In this document: in pieces, positions 1 to 11,488 of the stretch
Numbering within the stretch: the first letter of the stretch is position 1
Layout of the letters: each line of letters opens with the position of its first letter
Assembly (NCBI GenBank): GCA_001599915.1
Contig: BCIG01000011.1
Span: 682,001 to 746,000, forward strand
Reading direction: 5' to 3'
Source of the DNA: Symbiotaphrina buchneri
Lineage: Eukaryota; Ascomycota; Symbiotaphrinales; Symbiotaphrinaceae
DNA length: 64,000 bases
Notes under the pieces: model-generated
Told to the model about the DNA's origin: nothing
Seen by the model: only the letters and a program-made list of their open reading frames with translations
Database searches by the model: none
Made by a program: the position numbers and the translations under genes

Positions 1-327
1 CACATCTGAGGGAATTGCTACGGTTGATGCCACTAAGGGACCAGGTGACGGTAGTACCGGGATCGTGGTGTGTGACTGGGTGGGATACAATGGAGACTGG
101 GACCTTGTAAGATGTATAGTAGGAATGAACGCCAAGCTGGAGCTGAGGGAGAGGAGCTTATCATGAGCGCGAAGTGTACACGCATATGACCCAGTCATAT
201 CAACCGGCAATGGATGGTTGGATGGAATAGATAGGATGGAGCCGGGGAAGCACGATGCGTTCAAACATCAACGTCAAACTCTGCACCGTTCAAGCGATAC
301 GAGTTCATTGCCAGGCCATCATTAAAC
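1..327. other. Edge spacer, no gene seen
   Basis: Sequence from the left edge to the stop codon of the mitochondrial uL10 gene. I see no convincing reading frame or RNA gene here. It probably holds the 3' untranslated region of the minus-strand gene that follows. Confidence 0.6.
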
Positions 328-1368
328 CTATGGAGATTCAGATGCCCGACCCTTTCCCTCCTCTTCGAGCTGACTTCTCCTCCCTTCGACAGTGAAGTAT
401 ATACTGCGTCCAGCGCTCTCTAGGGTATTGGTGAGACCAGCTCCAAAGCCTTGTAGCATAGCAACTAATTGGGCCCTCAAGCCGTCCATGCCACCTGCGA
501 TGCTACCCACCCACTTCGTCCCTTCCTGATCAAAGACTCTTCCTTCCACTCGCGCCCCAAGCAAGAGTAATTTATGGACCCCGCTCTGTACGCCCGGCTC
601 GTGGTAGCCCGGGTTCCCGCGACGGGTGGGCGCAGGAAACTTGGGTGGGCTCGGGCTGAGGATCGAAATGGCGGCCGCAAGATGCGCAGGCGAGACGGTA
701 GGGAAAGCTAGCACGGCCAACGGGCCGGCGAGCAAGGGCGCGAGGGCGTGCTTGAGCTTTCTGTCTGCTATCGCTTCATGCGCTTGCTGAGAGAGGACGT
801 GTGTATACTTCGGATCCGCAGCATCAGGACGGGTATTGGCAATCTCCGCCGAGGAAGCAGTCGACGGGTCGGATGCAGGGCTTGCACGTGGTATGGATTG
901 CTGATCCGGTCGAAAATATTCAGTGATCTTCAAGGCCGCCTCGAAGATACCGGTTTGAACGGTTGTAAGCTTGATGGTGTCCGCGACAGAGGTATCCGCA
1001 AAGGGGGAAGCGCCGGTGCCCTCGTCAACTTTTCGTAAAGCAAGGGACAGTTCCCGCCGTATCGACATCCATTCGTGAGCGGTCAGATTGTTGTGCTGAA
1101 AAAGGAGGAGGAGAGGCGTATCCCTGAGTAAGGATGCGTATTGACGGAGCAATTGAGATTTGCGGAACTCTGGTGGTTTATATGACGGCGGCTTGTTCAA
1201 GGGGGATCGCACGACTGGTGAGATGGAGGTCGCCATTTGCTCTATTGGAGGTGCGGGGGTCACAGCGGCAGCAGTGGCTGCGTGTCGGCAGTGAGAAGAT
1301 GGGAGGATGCAGCGCCTTGAAGAGGAGACCAGCCGCCGCCGGGAACATATCGGTATCCTTGGTGGCAT
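328..1368 (-). CDS. MRPL11: Mitochondrial large-subunit ribosomal protein uL10m
   Basis: Predicted protein of 346 residues starting at the ATG at 1368. The frame stays open further upstream but has no ATG there, so the start MPPRIPICSRRR is chosen; its Arg/Ser-rich first 30 residues look like a mitochondrial presequence. The L10 signature lies near residues 65-115 (RKSQLLRQYASLLRDTP, then a stretch with LFQHNNLTAHEW and RRELSLAL), as in fungal homologues of yeast Mrpl11. uL10 forms the base of the ribosomal P-stalk that recruits translation factors. The C-terminal half (KLKHALAPLLAGPLAVLAFP and following) also matches the family layout. No intron is needed. The gene is divergent from TRP4 across about 530 bp. 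Identification is by family pattern. Confidence 0.85.
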   Translation of the reverse strand: MPPRIPICSRRRLVSSSRRCILPSSHCRHAATAAAVTPAPPIEQMATSISPVVRSPLNKPPSYKPPEFRKSQLLRQYASLLRDTPLLLLFQHNNLTAHEWMSIRRELSLALRKVDEGTGASPFADTSVADTIKLTTVQTGIFEAALKITEYFRPDQQSIPRASPASDPSTASSAEIANTRPDAADPKYTHVLSQQAHEAIADRKLKHALAPLLAGPLAVLAFPTVSPAHLAAAISILSPSPPKFPAPTRRGNPGYHEPGVQSGVHKLLLLGARVEGRVFDQEGTKWVGSIAGGMDGLRAQLVAMLQGFGAGLTNTLESAGRSIYFTVEGRRSQLEEEGKGRASESP

Positions 1369-1895
1369 GGTATCAATATTATGACCACGTGAGGGCCTCG
1401 CCCAGAAATAACGAGTGCGAAACACTGGGCCTGGGGGTTTCGTGGGCAGCGTGAGCGAGCAATGCCCGAAAGTTAGGAATCCTCGTACGAAGACATGAAT
1501 AGCCCGTGGGATGCCTTTCTTGGATGGAGCGTTTTGAGCAAAGGCTCCAAGATTGCTTAGTGTTAATAGCGTCCACTGTCCCCAAGCAAGCCACACCCCA
1601 ATACCGGTAATACTCCGTACTTCTATGAACCTGCGGTACCCACCTAAAATTCATGTAAGATAGGTACCCTTACCCTACAGTCGATCGTTACGGTATTTTG
1701 GGTCTCCACAATCGCTTCATGCACAGTTGCTTTCTCCAAGGGTCCTTGCCTGGAGTTGACTCACCTGCCTAGGGCAATGGCAAGCATAACTACTCCAGGA
1801 TATTATTAACCTTTTCTTTTTAGGGCCCGATTCCCCTTGCTTCGACTGTCGCCCGCCTATCCGGGCTATCAGAAGAAATATCTGCTTGGGTGACA
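1369..1895. promoter_or_regulatory. Divergent promoter region of uL10m and TRP4
   Basis: Shared 5' region between two divergently read genes. It contains a canonical TGACTCA element nearer to TRP4 (separate entry) and a short GGTACC-containing stretch near 1661. No gene is seen in it; the reading frames that cross it are non-ATG extensions of uL10m or chance frames. Confidence 0.5.
1757..1763. promoter_or_regulatory. TGACTCA element upstream of TRP4
   Basis: A perfect TGACTCA lies 133 bp upstream of the TRP4 start codon. This is the core site bound by Gcn4/CpcA bZIP activators, which drive amino-acid biosynthesis genes including TRP4 during starvation. A 7-mer of this kind occurs by chance several times in 64 kb, so the support comes from its position and the pathway match, not from the sequence alone. 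Confidence 0.5.
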
Positions 1896-3271
1896 ATGAC
1901 CGAGAGCGGAACACACCAAATAGTCTCCATCACCCCGCTCTTGAAGCGATTGTGGCCGTCCCCGGTGCATGAAAATGTCACTGCTGATGAAATAGCTCTT
2001 GCCATTTCCCGGATATTCACGAATCAACTTTCACCAGTGCAAGCGGGTGCACTGCTCACGGCCCTTCATTTCACTGGGCTGGACAGGCAGGCCGATGTCA
2101 TTGCCAAGTGCGCTGCCGCTATGCGGGAGGCAGCTGCACCGGTAGACAGAAAAGCTCTGAGAGAGATTGTTCGCGCAAAGGGCAGAAAGGAAGGGTCCTA
2201 CCGAGGCGGCCTCGTACGTGATCTGCGCCAGTGTTGCACTTGTTTTATGCAATGTACTGTCTCCTACTGGTTCTGCATCTGACTGTCTTGCAGTGTGACA
2301 TTGTTGGCACAGGTGGTGATTCTCATTCCACGTTCAATATCTCGACAACCTCTTCGATTCTGGCTTCATCTATCCTCCTAATGAGCAAGAATGGCAATCG
2401 TGCATCCACCTCCAAGTCAGGCTCAGCAGATCTGCTCTCTTCCACGAGTCCTGTTGCACCAGTGATAGAAGCGGTTAAGCCGGACACCATATGCAAGGTT
2501 TATGAGAACACCAACTATGCTTTCCTTTTTGCACCCATATTCCACCCTGGGATGAAACATGTCGCCGTGGTCCGAAAGGAGCTGGGCTGGAGAACTATAT
2601 TCAATCTGCTTGGACCCCTAGCAAATCCCGTCGAGGGTGCTATTGAGGCTCGCGTGGTTGGTGTCGCTCGAAGAGACCTCGGTCCGGTTTTCGCGGAAGC
2701 ACTCAAGATGGCAGGAGCCAAGAAAGCCCTCGTTGTATGCGGAGAGGAGGACCTGGATGAGATCAGTTGCGCCGGACGGACATTGTGCTGGAGACTAATC
2801 GAAAGACCAAATCCCAAGTTCCGAGGTCCGAAGGAGGAAGAAGATGAGAACTATACAACTAGTGACGAGGAAGCCGCACCAAGAACGCTCATAGACGTTG
2901 AGCACTTCACAGTCTCACCAGCAGACTTCGGGCTACCTGCTCATGCACTATCAGAAGTGTCACCTGGAATGGAGCCCCATCAGAACGCGGAGATCCTGAT
3001 GAAACTTCTCAATAACAAATTACCAAGGGATGATCCCATCTTGCATTTCGTTCTGATTAACACTGCAGCTCTGTTCGTCGTCGCTGGCGTTTGTGATGCA
3101 GATACAAGCGACATGGGCTATGGAGATGACAAGGCTGTGATCAAGGAGACAGGGCCAGGCGGATTGCGGTGGAAAGAAGGTGTGAGGCGGGCTAGATGGG
3201 CAATAGAAAGCGGGGAGGCACTAAACTCATGGAATCGTTTTGTGGATGTCACGAACAGCTTAGCCAGTTGA
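1896..3271 (+). CDS. TRP4: Anthranilate phosphoribosyltransferase
   Basis: Second enzyme of tryptophan synthesis: transfers phosphoribose from PRPP to anthranilate. Two exons, 1896-2213 and 2294-3271, joined by an 80-nt intron (gtacgt donor, cag acceptor), give 431 residues. The frame opens at a GTG six bases earlier, but the first ATG is at 1896. The N-terminal helical domain (residues about 10-100) is followed by the glycine-rich PRPP loop CDIVGTGGDSHSTFNIST at residues 107-124, then KNGNRASTSKSGSADLL and FAPIFHPGMKHVAVVRKELGWRTIFN split over two conserved blocks, all standard for the family. An acidic insertion near residue 300 (EEEDENYTTSDEE) breaks the C-terminal domain; this looks like a fungal loop. 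Convergent with RPC10. Confidence 0.95.
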
Positions 3272-3500
3272 ATCTAGACCCAGAACGAGGTATATTTCCA
3301 ACGCCTCGCGGAGCTACTTATTTGTAAGGTTTCCGTAGACTCTCAAGGGGCTTCGCGGGACACTGTATTTGTACCATTCATCCTGATCGTGTAGCGCCAA
3401 ATATGTTGTGCATGATGTCCTCCATTCCCGAATAAACGCCGATGCTATGCTTCCTTGTAGTTGAACGCCGCTTCTGCCTTCAAAAGGCCTACGGTGGCCA

Positions 3501-3797
3501 TCATCGGGCCTCGAATTGCACCATTCTAATACCGCCCAGTCAGTAAAGGAAAGATGGAAATGTTCAAAAGATTGTCCCTAACCTGTTGGTGCGCTGCTTA
3601 TAGAGTACACGATGACCGCATTCCTTGCACCGGATGGGATCGCCCCTCTTCAAAGGCACCTTGGCTGCGCAGTCTCCGCAGAGGTAACTGATGGCAGGGC
3701 CGCTGGGATCGAGTGAGGTGCTACCATACGCCGACGATCGGCCAGCCATGCCATAGGCGGGAGACCCAGTAGGAACTTGGTACTGTTCACGAGACAT
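3501..3797 (-). CDS. RPC10: RNA polymerases I, II and III subunit ABC10-alpha (Rpb12)
   Basis: Small zinc-binding subunit shared by all three nuclear RNA polymerases. Exon 1 (3797-3583) and exon 2 (3525-3501) flank a 57-nt intron and give 79 residues. Zinc ligands are two CxxC pairs, Cys40/Cys43 (YLCGDCAAK) and Cys57/Cys60 (IRCKECGHR). The spliced tail reads RTNRMVQFEAR, almost identical to the yeast end; without splicing the tail would be wrong, which fixes the intron. The first 35 residues (Ser, Gly and Tyr rich) are a fungal N-terminal extension without an obvious domain. Because it is so small, the second exon is easily missed by annotation. Confidence 0.95.
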
Positions 3798-4542
3798 ATC
3801 GTATATCGCGATCCGGTCAAGGTTTGATGATTTCGGGGGCGAACGTGAGGATTCCTGGACTGATGGTGCAGTTCGGGGAGATTTTTATGCAGGTGCTGCG
3901 GTGTAGAGGGGCGCACAGAGGCAGCGACCGGCGAAAAGAAGGCCCAGGATGCGCTAGGCTTGATACGGCTTGGTCCCTTTGTCCCGCGCCGGTGATGCTA
4001 ACAGCGGAAGTTGACAGTCGGAATACCGGTAATGGCCCACAAAGGACATACCCAGTGGGAGATTCACCATCCTCCATGCGCTTACCTTACTATACTGTCT
4101 TGAATTGTCGTCATGGCATCTGATCAAAATCTGTAATCCAGGCCGGGATTTGCATCTATCCTTCTTATGTCAATTTTGTGAGGCGCATTGATATGGATCA
4201 AGAGTCACTTTGCACTTTCCTTTTCGACCCCTTGGTCCTTCCATCTTCGGAGATCATAGCCTCTGTTTTATTGCTTACGGGTTATGGAGCTTGTTCTAGT
4301 CTTTCCTTGCTTTGGGGTTGCTGGAAACCGTCTTCTACCCCCAATATGTCTGTTTAGTTTCTCTCCCATTCTTATTCCGTACTTCTTTCTACCAAGGATA
4401 AGGATTTTTTTAGTCCTTCCGCATTCCTTCAGACCCGCTGTGTTTTTCTCTTTGCTGTGTTTCGCCCTCGTCATAGACTTTCCTGTACTCTTTTCCGACA
4501 GCGTGGCTTCTACAGCTCCTGATCTGCCGGACCTTCGGTAGT
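3798..4542. other. Divergent intergenic region
   Basis: About 745 bp between RPC10 and the disordered-protein gene. The right part is pyrimidine rich (many CTTTC/TTCTT runs from about 4300 to 4500), as in fungal core promoters upstream of a plus-strand start. Small frames here have no family resemblance. Confidence 0.5.
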
Positions 4543-6919
4543 ATGGATCCCATAGGTCAGTAGAAGTCTCCTCTTCGCTTTACAAGCTGACGTCAATGTA
4601 GCAGACGACAAATCGGCATATGGGATTCCAAATACTCCTGGTTGCTGTTGGAGTTCACCTAAATCTGTCAAGAAATTGACTGAGAACAGCCCACCTGCTT
4701 ACGCCCCAGGTCTAGGAAAGCTAGAACAACGCGGTAGCAGAAGTAAAGAGATTGGAGCTCTATCTCCCACACCAACTAACCGTCCTGGATCCGATATTGA
4801 TGATGCTGTCTCAAGTTTCAGAGCGACGTCTGGTCTGAAGCCGTCCAAGCCATCAACGGGGTTTCATGACACCCAAATTTCTCGTCCACCAAGAAATAGC
4901 GGGTGCACCACAGAGCAATCCCTACAGAATGATTCGCATCAGTTGTCAAACGTAGCGGGCAAGCATTTTGGAAGTGGCGAAAATCGGCCGGCCAGTTGCA
5001 ATTCACCGAGTTTTAAACCAGATACAGGTCGCGGCAGTCGCTCAATGGGGCGAAAACATTCTCGAAAAAATCCATTCCGATCCACTCGCCCGTTACACGA
5101 CGCACCTTGCCGTCTTCTGGCTCCTGCACCGCCCGGAGCCCTCGACGGTCCGGCCTCTCAACAAAGGTCTTGCGATATTTCTCCGAGGAGTCAAGAACGA
5201 GCTTTCGCCGAAATCGCTAACGGCGTATTCGACCAGCCTAAAAAGGGAGGCCGGAAGCGGCAGTCCAGCAATTCTGCTAGTGGACGAAATCAGAAGTTCC
5301 GTCGTGGTTCTCCGGCTCCAAAAAAGAAGAACCGACGAGTGACCTTCAAGAGCCCCATTGCAACTCTCATGGGAGCTTCACCAAACGCATGCAGTCCTGC
5401 ATTGTGTGAAGATTCCTTGTTCCCAACAGAGCCGTTCGGCCGCGTCAACAAGCAAGAAGACGAAGGTTATGCTGCAGATGTTGATGAATTTGTTGAAGGT
5501 CTAGACCATAAGCCTAGCTTACTTGACTACTCTCCATCACGATCTCTCTATCAGCAAAACGTCCATGTGCGGATTTTGCACATTTTCGAAAGAGCAAAGG
5601 CGGTCAGGGAGTATGTAGGTCGGTTTACAGATTCCTCGAGATACGGCGTTGAAGCAGAGCTCTATCATGCAGTCCCTGCCTTGCAGGACGCATCTCGTCA
5701 TGATACTCATCCTGCGACCCTTGTAGATATTGCTGCTGCTGTTCTAGCTCCGTATATGCAACCGGATCTTCACTCGGAGACTAATGAACTAACCAGGGGT
5801 GAAAGTGGCCCTGCCATGCACTATTGTCCGGGCTCAGGCAGCCAACATATGCTCGGCAGCGGGAGCCACGGAGCTGGTCAAGCGAGCAGAGGTGACCGTC
5901 AAAGACAGGCTGCACGTTCAGGCAGCCATAAGCAGACTGCAGTCGTCACTCCAAGGAGCAATTCTCTCGGGCTAGGCTATGGTGATGGAAGCGATTCAGA
6001 CTCGGATGCGGAGCGGAAACAAGGCCGTAACCTGGGACCCCCATCTTCTTCGGATATGCAACTCGACCACGTCTGCGATTCGGAAGCAGACGTGGACTCC
6101 ATCATTGAAGCCATCCATGACACGCAAGAAGACCAAAGCCCGGTCAACAGGCCCACAGCTGACAGGGAAGATAGTATACTTGTCAACCGCGCCGAAGATG
6201 TCCCGGCTAAGACGGTGAACGGCCCCGGTATTGATGACCGTATCAGATCCAAAAGACAACGTGCTTATGCCGTCAGTGGCTATGACTCTCTGGTCATGAG
6301 TGTGACTGCCAAAAAGGAGCATCTTGAAAAGCCCTCTGGGAAACAGAGTGCAGATGGGCGAGATTACCAACGGACAGACACTTCAATGGGGAAAGAGCGC
6401 GCACACGTACCAGGCGAGGACTCCGTTTGCGGCTCTGTGGTTACGAATCTTGGAGCAGTTGACAAGGAGTGGGACATGGTTTCAACACCTAGCCATGACT
6501 TATCATCTGCCGGACGTGAGCGCCAACATGTAAACAAGCCTTCGTCGGAACATGTTAAAACCTTTGGTTCCGATTGGGTAGTGGCGCCTATGATTACTGG
6601 TCGGCCCTGTTTAAATCGGCCGCCAGATATCCCACCTCGGCAAGCCATGGAGAAGGCATCGGAGCAGCGCATGCGGCGATATGAAAAGTTATACGAGGAA
6701 AGACAGGCTCAGCGAGAGCGGGACCCTGCCACATCGTCGTACAATGATAATGACCAAGAGAGCCTTGGGCCTCCTAGCATAACCCTGACTGACCCTGAAC
6801 TGAAACGGCAGGACAACAAGGTTGTCGGGCTTTGCGGGGAGACGCCAACTCTCGGCCAGGATACCCAAACGGGAGATGAAGAAGACGAGGATTGCACAAA
6901 TGCTCAGTATCTTCAATGA
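4543..6919 (+). CDS. Large disordered basic protein, function unknown
   Basis: Exon 1 is only 13 nt (4543-4555, MDPI plus one base). A 46-nt intron with a clear CTGAC branch site joins it to exon 2 (4602-6919), giving 776 residues that begin MDPIADDKSAYGIPNTPGCC. I do not recognise a family. The protein is almost wholly low-complexity, rich in Ser, Pro, Arg, Asp and Gln. A basic block (residues about 218-258) resembles a nuclear localisation signal and ends in RRVTF, matching the RVxF docking motif for PP1 phosphatase. One short region near residues 310-360 (VHVRILHIFERAKAVREYV, then YGVEAELYHAVPALQDA) looks helical and may be the only folded part. The C-terminus is acidic. The long open frame makes the gene secure; its role is not known. 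Confidence 0.8.
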
Positions 6920-7608
6920 GGAGGACGCCGTCGACTGCATGACATTGTGCTCATGCTGATCAAGGCTCTCATGTGTTCTCTTCTTGGTTTTCCGCTCATT
7001 CTACGTTATTGCACTCGTTCACAGCATGACACTCTTTCTTTTATCAAGGCAGGTCAGCTTTTAGCTGGCGATCCGGTTGTGAACGACTGTTGCAGGTCCA
7101 TGGCCCTGCTAGGACTCACTCTTATCGTCCGAAGTCGCCCGCAGCGTGACTGATGCTCAGCTTGAATTCCGATGTGTGGGATCTTTGGGATAGTGTGGAT
7201 CTGGACCGGCAGGCACCTACTAGGGGTTAGGGATCCGAGACAACAGTAGCGTTCTTAATTTCCCTGGAGTGTAGATGCCACTAGTCTCCCGCCGCACATG
7301 TTACTGGGCTGATCTTTGAAGGGATCGATGTGTAGGATGGGTTGTCCAATACATTCATTTTGTCCGTTAATGCGTATTTCTCACATTCGACTGTGGTCGT
7401 GTTGTTCCAGACGAGTCGCGGTACTGTACATTGTATATGTAGTAATATTCCAAGGTTCTTTCGCCCTGGTCTAGTCCAATAACGCCTCTATGCAGAACCC
7501 TGCAATATGCTTCCTGATAGCAGATCCGGCCCTCCATGTTTAAAATCCCGAAGGTCAGAACACCTTAACCCCAGCCCCATGCAAATTTTCCGCGTGCAGC
7601 AGCATCAT
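6920..7608. other. Convergent intergenic region
   Basis: About 690 bp between the stops of two convergent genes. Small frames occur but none resembles a protein family. It presumably carries both 3' untranslated regions. Confidence 0.5.
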
Positions 7609-9437
7609 CTACCAGCCACCGCCGATTTTTCCAGCTAGTTCGACCACCCTTTGGGTTTGGCCCACCTTGTCCTGACCCACATCGCTCTCGATTTGACGAT
7701 AGCTCGTGAACACCAGCTTCTCCAGATCGATCCCAGTAGTGGAAGACCAGTACTGCAGAACGCGTCTTATATAGGGTACGTTGATCCCGTTGACGAGGTG
7801 GTCGTCAACATTGAGACCTGATATTCCCGCCTCCACAGCGTCAACGTCGGGCATATACTGGTCTTCTGGCCCCGATTCGTCGGCAGAGTAATAAGCCTCG
7901 TCGACCTGAGCGAGCCACTCCTTCTGTTCCGCAGGTCCAATCTTCGCATCGCCCAGCCCTCGCATCGCCGCAGCCTCGCTAGCTTTGAGCTGCGCGCCTC
8001 CATTTGTACAGCCACCGGGACAAGCCATCACCTCGACGTATGCGTAATCCATTCCGCCACTGGAGGCCGCCGGACTGCCTCGGGGCTGACCGGGTTTGCG
8101 CGCTCCACCCGTCCTACTACCTGGTAATCTGGACGCTTTGGCTGGTTTGAGCTTTCGCACAAGGTTCTGAATGTTACGGAAACCGTAGTAGCGGGCTGTC
8201 CGGAGCAACACAGTCTCCCCCTGTACAAGCGTGTAATCGACAACATCTGCATTGCGTCCCCTTGTAATCTGAATGTCGCTGCCAGGATTGAGGGTCTTAT
8301 AAGTCTGCAGTATGTGGTAAAGATAACCGCCTGACGAGCCCCCTGCAGCAGCGTTGTTGGGCAGCCGGCGGAAGAGGAAGGCGTCTAGAGCAGGGTCCGG
8401 GAAAGGGACTCTCTCCCTGGCAAGGGTTTGCCGAGGTATTTGTGCAATATTGATGTTGCGTGTTTCAGCGAGCATGAGGAGCTCGCGCGTTGTGATGACA
8501 CAGTCGGTGTCACGGATGCCTTGGGTCTGTTCATCATTTTCCCCCCAATAAACATCCGTGAGTTCTTGCCGACTGGCTTCCAGCTTCTTGTCAAAGCACG
8601 GCATGAGGGCCATGTGCCATATCCTGTCTGGCGATATACCAAGTCTCCGTGACAAAGAAGTCTTAAGTAACGTGCCTAAAAGTGCCTGTGGCGACTTCAG
8701 ACGAGAAAGATGTGGCAGAATATGGGGGTGTGTCTTCTCCGCATAACAGATCCAGCCTGGGCATGCGGATGTCAATACAGGTTTCTTTGCCGTCGTCGTG
8801 GCTGACCCATCGTCCTCACCTACCGCAGCCTGCTGCGGTAGTGATTCGGCCACCTCATCAGCGCCCAGCACCAGACATGCTTCTCTTGCCACATTGGTGT
8901 CGATAACCCATGTAAACGCACTTCCGTATCTGCCTCCACCCCGTACACCGCTTGGCCCAGCTAGAAGCTGCTCGATCATATACCCTGCCTGCTTTTCGGA
9001 GATATTATACGCGGCGGCAAGACTAGCCCGCGCCTGTGGGCTTATGCTGGCAATGAAGATTTTGCCTTGATCATCACGGATGTTGGGGCTGTGTGGGTCC
9101 AACGAAGGAAAGGAATCGAGGGCATTGAGAACTTCTGCATGCGACTGAAGAGATACCAAGACTGCCTCTGCGGAGGTCACGCAGCCTGAACAGGCCAGAC
9201 AATCCGTAAGGGATATCTGGGCGGGTGGCGCATTTTTAGCCTCAGCCTTGTCTTCAGTGGTGACTTCGTACGCATTCTAAGCAATCAGAAATTAGCAAGA
9301 GATGGATATGTTACGGGCCACAGTCGACAAACCGTCTGACCCTGATCTTGTTGAGGAAGCGTTTCGACTGGCTTGATGCACGCCACACCAGGAGATATGA
9401 AGTCGTTCAGGTCATCGGCGGATAATATGGCACTCAT
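7609..9437 (-). CDS. NAR1: Cytosolic Fe-S cluster assembly factor (iron hydrogenase-like)
   Basis: Component of the cytosolic iron-sulfur protein assembly (CIA) machinery that passes Fe-S clusters to cytosolic and nuclear apoproteins. Exon 1 (9437-9333, starting [17 protein letters not shown]) and exon 2 (9276-7609) flank a 56-nt intron and give 590 residues. The N-terminal 4Fe-4S ligands are visible as Cys20 (GVACIKP) and Cys61/Cys64/Cys67 (DCLACSGC). The hydrogenase-like H-cluster region has [13 protein letters not shown] and, later, [13 protein letters not shown]. The spacing of these cysteines matches Nar1 in yeasts and aspergilli. Lies upstream of, and on the same strand as, the SUZ-protein gene, but the 1.1 kb between them argues against a shared transcript. 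Confidence 0.95.
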
Positions 9438-10553
9438 TGCTGGTCATGCAGACCCGCCAACTGTGAGATGACGATCAGAATGAGGGAAAGGGCATCACAA
9501 GATACAAGGGAAGGATGGCAAAGATGACAGGGCAGGAGAGGGATCTTAATACTGGATCTTAATGATTATAGGTTCCGGTCCTTGGTGTCGCCATGTCGGC
9601 TGGGCTATCGGCAGAGGGGCGACTTTTTCGGATTACAAAACTACGAACTATGGAGTACTTAGTAAGGTACCTTACTTTTCCAGCGCCGGGATTCGCTCGG
9701 CTAAGGTACCGTAGGAACCCATCGTTCTCTTGGGCAGTTGTGGTTTCCTCAGCCTTACGTGGTACCGAGTACGATGGTAGAAGTACAGTACCTTACATAC
9801 CTAAGGTACCTTACTCCAAGGAAGGTACCAATACACCGAGAAAACTTACAGTAAATGTATCAAACGGTACGGTACGAACACATACGAATTAATAGACTGG
9901 AAGATTAAGCAAAGCGACCTGCTTTATCGGACCCCACAGCCCGCCTCCGCAAGGTACCTTACAGGTACCGTACCTTAGCTAAGCCTAAAGTAAAGTACCT
10001 ACCGCACATCAACCTTACATAAGGTACCTACCAAGATAGATAGACATATTATTGCCATGTCTTCTTCGCTGTGACTGCCGAAGTTCCCCTCCCAGCGCGT
10101 CCCGTCATCCCATTTTCCAAGGATCCTGCCCATTGCCTTGCATCCTCTGTGCCTCTTCTGGTTCCGAGTCACCCAGGGGCGTCGGCGATACCTGACGTCC
10201 GAGGTTCGATCTGCGATAAAACCCCTCCAACCCCTTCAGTCATCCAGAATCCGGGCTTGCGTTCTTTTCTTACGTGCTAAGCCCGTCACGCTTACCCCTG
10301 GAGAAGCCATCCTCACAGAGCCCTTGATCGAGGGTCCTCCGTGATCGTAGCCCACATGCGGGAAACTCCCATTGGCCGAACCTCATTGTAGATGCAGGCC
10401 ACATCACCAGCAAGCTCATCTTCCCATGAGAGATGCCCGCATAATGTTTGTTGGTAGTTGGACATGGTCGGCCATTGCAATCGAGACGATGTCCTTCGTA
10501 CGCCTCCTGATCTTCTCATGGCCAGCATGGGAAAGTTCAGACTGGCACATGGC
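9438..10553. other. Intergenic region between NAR1 and the SUZ-protein gene
   Basis: Holds the densest GGTACC palindrome cluster of the window (separate entry, about 9655-10035). The rest has no supported gene; frames at 10071-10872 on the plus strand are shadows or lack any family signal. Confidence 0.5.
9655..10035. repeat. Cluster of GGTACC-centred palindromes
   Basis: Some eight GGTACC hexamers lie in under 400 bp (for example near 9666, 9704, 9759, 9811, 9826, 9952, 9965 and 10024), mostly extended to AAGGTACCTTAC or CTAAGGTACCGTA. Chance expectation in this length is about 0.1. Units are imperfect, in both orientations, and separated by unrelated sequence, so this is not a simple tandem array. 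Members of the same family occur in other intergenic regions of the window. Confidence 0.8.
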
Positions 10554-11488
10554 TCAGCTGACTTTAGCGCCCCTACTGGTGAATCCGAAGCCTCCTCTTC
10601 CACTGCCATCCGGCCCACTGGGTTGGCGGATAGGATGTTGTTCGATAGCGGGGGAGGAACGGCCGGAGCCTGTTCGCTCGCGACCAGAGGTTCTTTTCTG
10701 TATGTGGACCGAATCAGGCTTGGCCGTATATCCTGGATCATACAGTTGGCGACTCTCAGTCGCCCGTGAGCCAGGCCTCGACCTTGATGGGGGCGATGCT
10801 GCAGCAGACGGTGCTTGCGTATCTCGTCCGCTTCTCCCTTTACCCCTGCCTCTGGCCGATTTGGCGTCATGAAATCCAATGCTGTTTGGACTATTCTCTC
10901 CTGAACTACTTTGCCCAGATACAGTTGCGGGCGTCCCGAATAGCCGCTCTCGTACTTCATTGTACTTCCGCTGCTTTTCTTCCCGCTCGCGCAAAGCCTT
11001 CTGCCGCTGCTCTTCCGCAGTAAGTTGCCTCTGCGAGTTGCTTGCTTCTTCCTCATCCTCATCATCCTCTAAGCTCAACTGAGACACACCCGTGGTCGGG
11101 TCATTGCGGGCAAGAACTTTCGGTGCAGGCTTACGGCTCAGCACTTTAACCGCAGGCTTGAATTCCTGTTGCAATGGGACCTCATTGCGGGTCTGGAGAA
11201 AATATGGTGTGTTCGTGTTCTCTTCCCTGTATTCTGGTGAGTTGATTCGATACATGAGAACTGTAGACCAAGACGCACGCATCCTCCCATAGCTTTTTGT
11301 TTAACTCGGCATGTTTCGCCAGCCGCTCAGCTTTTGATAATCTTATCGGCTCCGAAGGTTCAGGCGTTGATTCCTGTCGCTGGAAAGTAGTAAGCTCAAA
11401 TTGTGGGGACAATGTTGCAATTGGGTCCTACATCTGCCTGTGTCTCCCAATCATCCTCCCAAGCATCCGGCACCGCTTTTTTGCTCAT
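10554..11488 (-). CDS. SUZ-domain RNA-binding-type protein
   Basis: Three exons, 11488-11432, 11379-11279 and 11226-10554, with two 52-nt introns, give 276 residues beginning MSKKAVPDAWEDDWETQAD. The conserved start and the motif SKAERLAKHAELNKKLWEDA match fungal SUZ-domain proteins. The region with FKPAVKVLSRKP, an acidic stretch, then EEQRQKALREREEKQRKYNE and RERLFG is the SUZ domain (residues about 85-160), a short conserved segment found in RNA-binding proteins. The C-terminal half is Gly, Arg and Ser rich (GRGKGRSGRD, GRGGFGFTSRGAKVS), resembling a SUZ-C or RGG-like tail. Introns were set so that the frame joins conserved segments; both have good donors and branch sites. Its likely role in mRNA metabolism is inferred from the domain. 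Confidence 0.85.

Noticed and set aside
10201-10220. GAGGTTCGATC as a possible tRNA T-loop
   Set aside because: No acceptor stem, D-loop or anticodon arm can be folded around it.
10313-11065. 250-codon minus-strand frame overlapping the SUZ-protein gene
   Set aside because: It is an alternative frame of the third SUZ exon; the SUZ frame has the conserved domain and good splice joins, this one has none.
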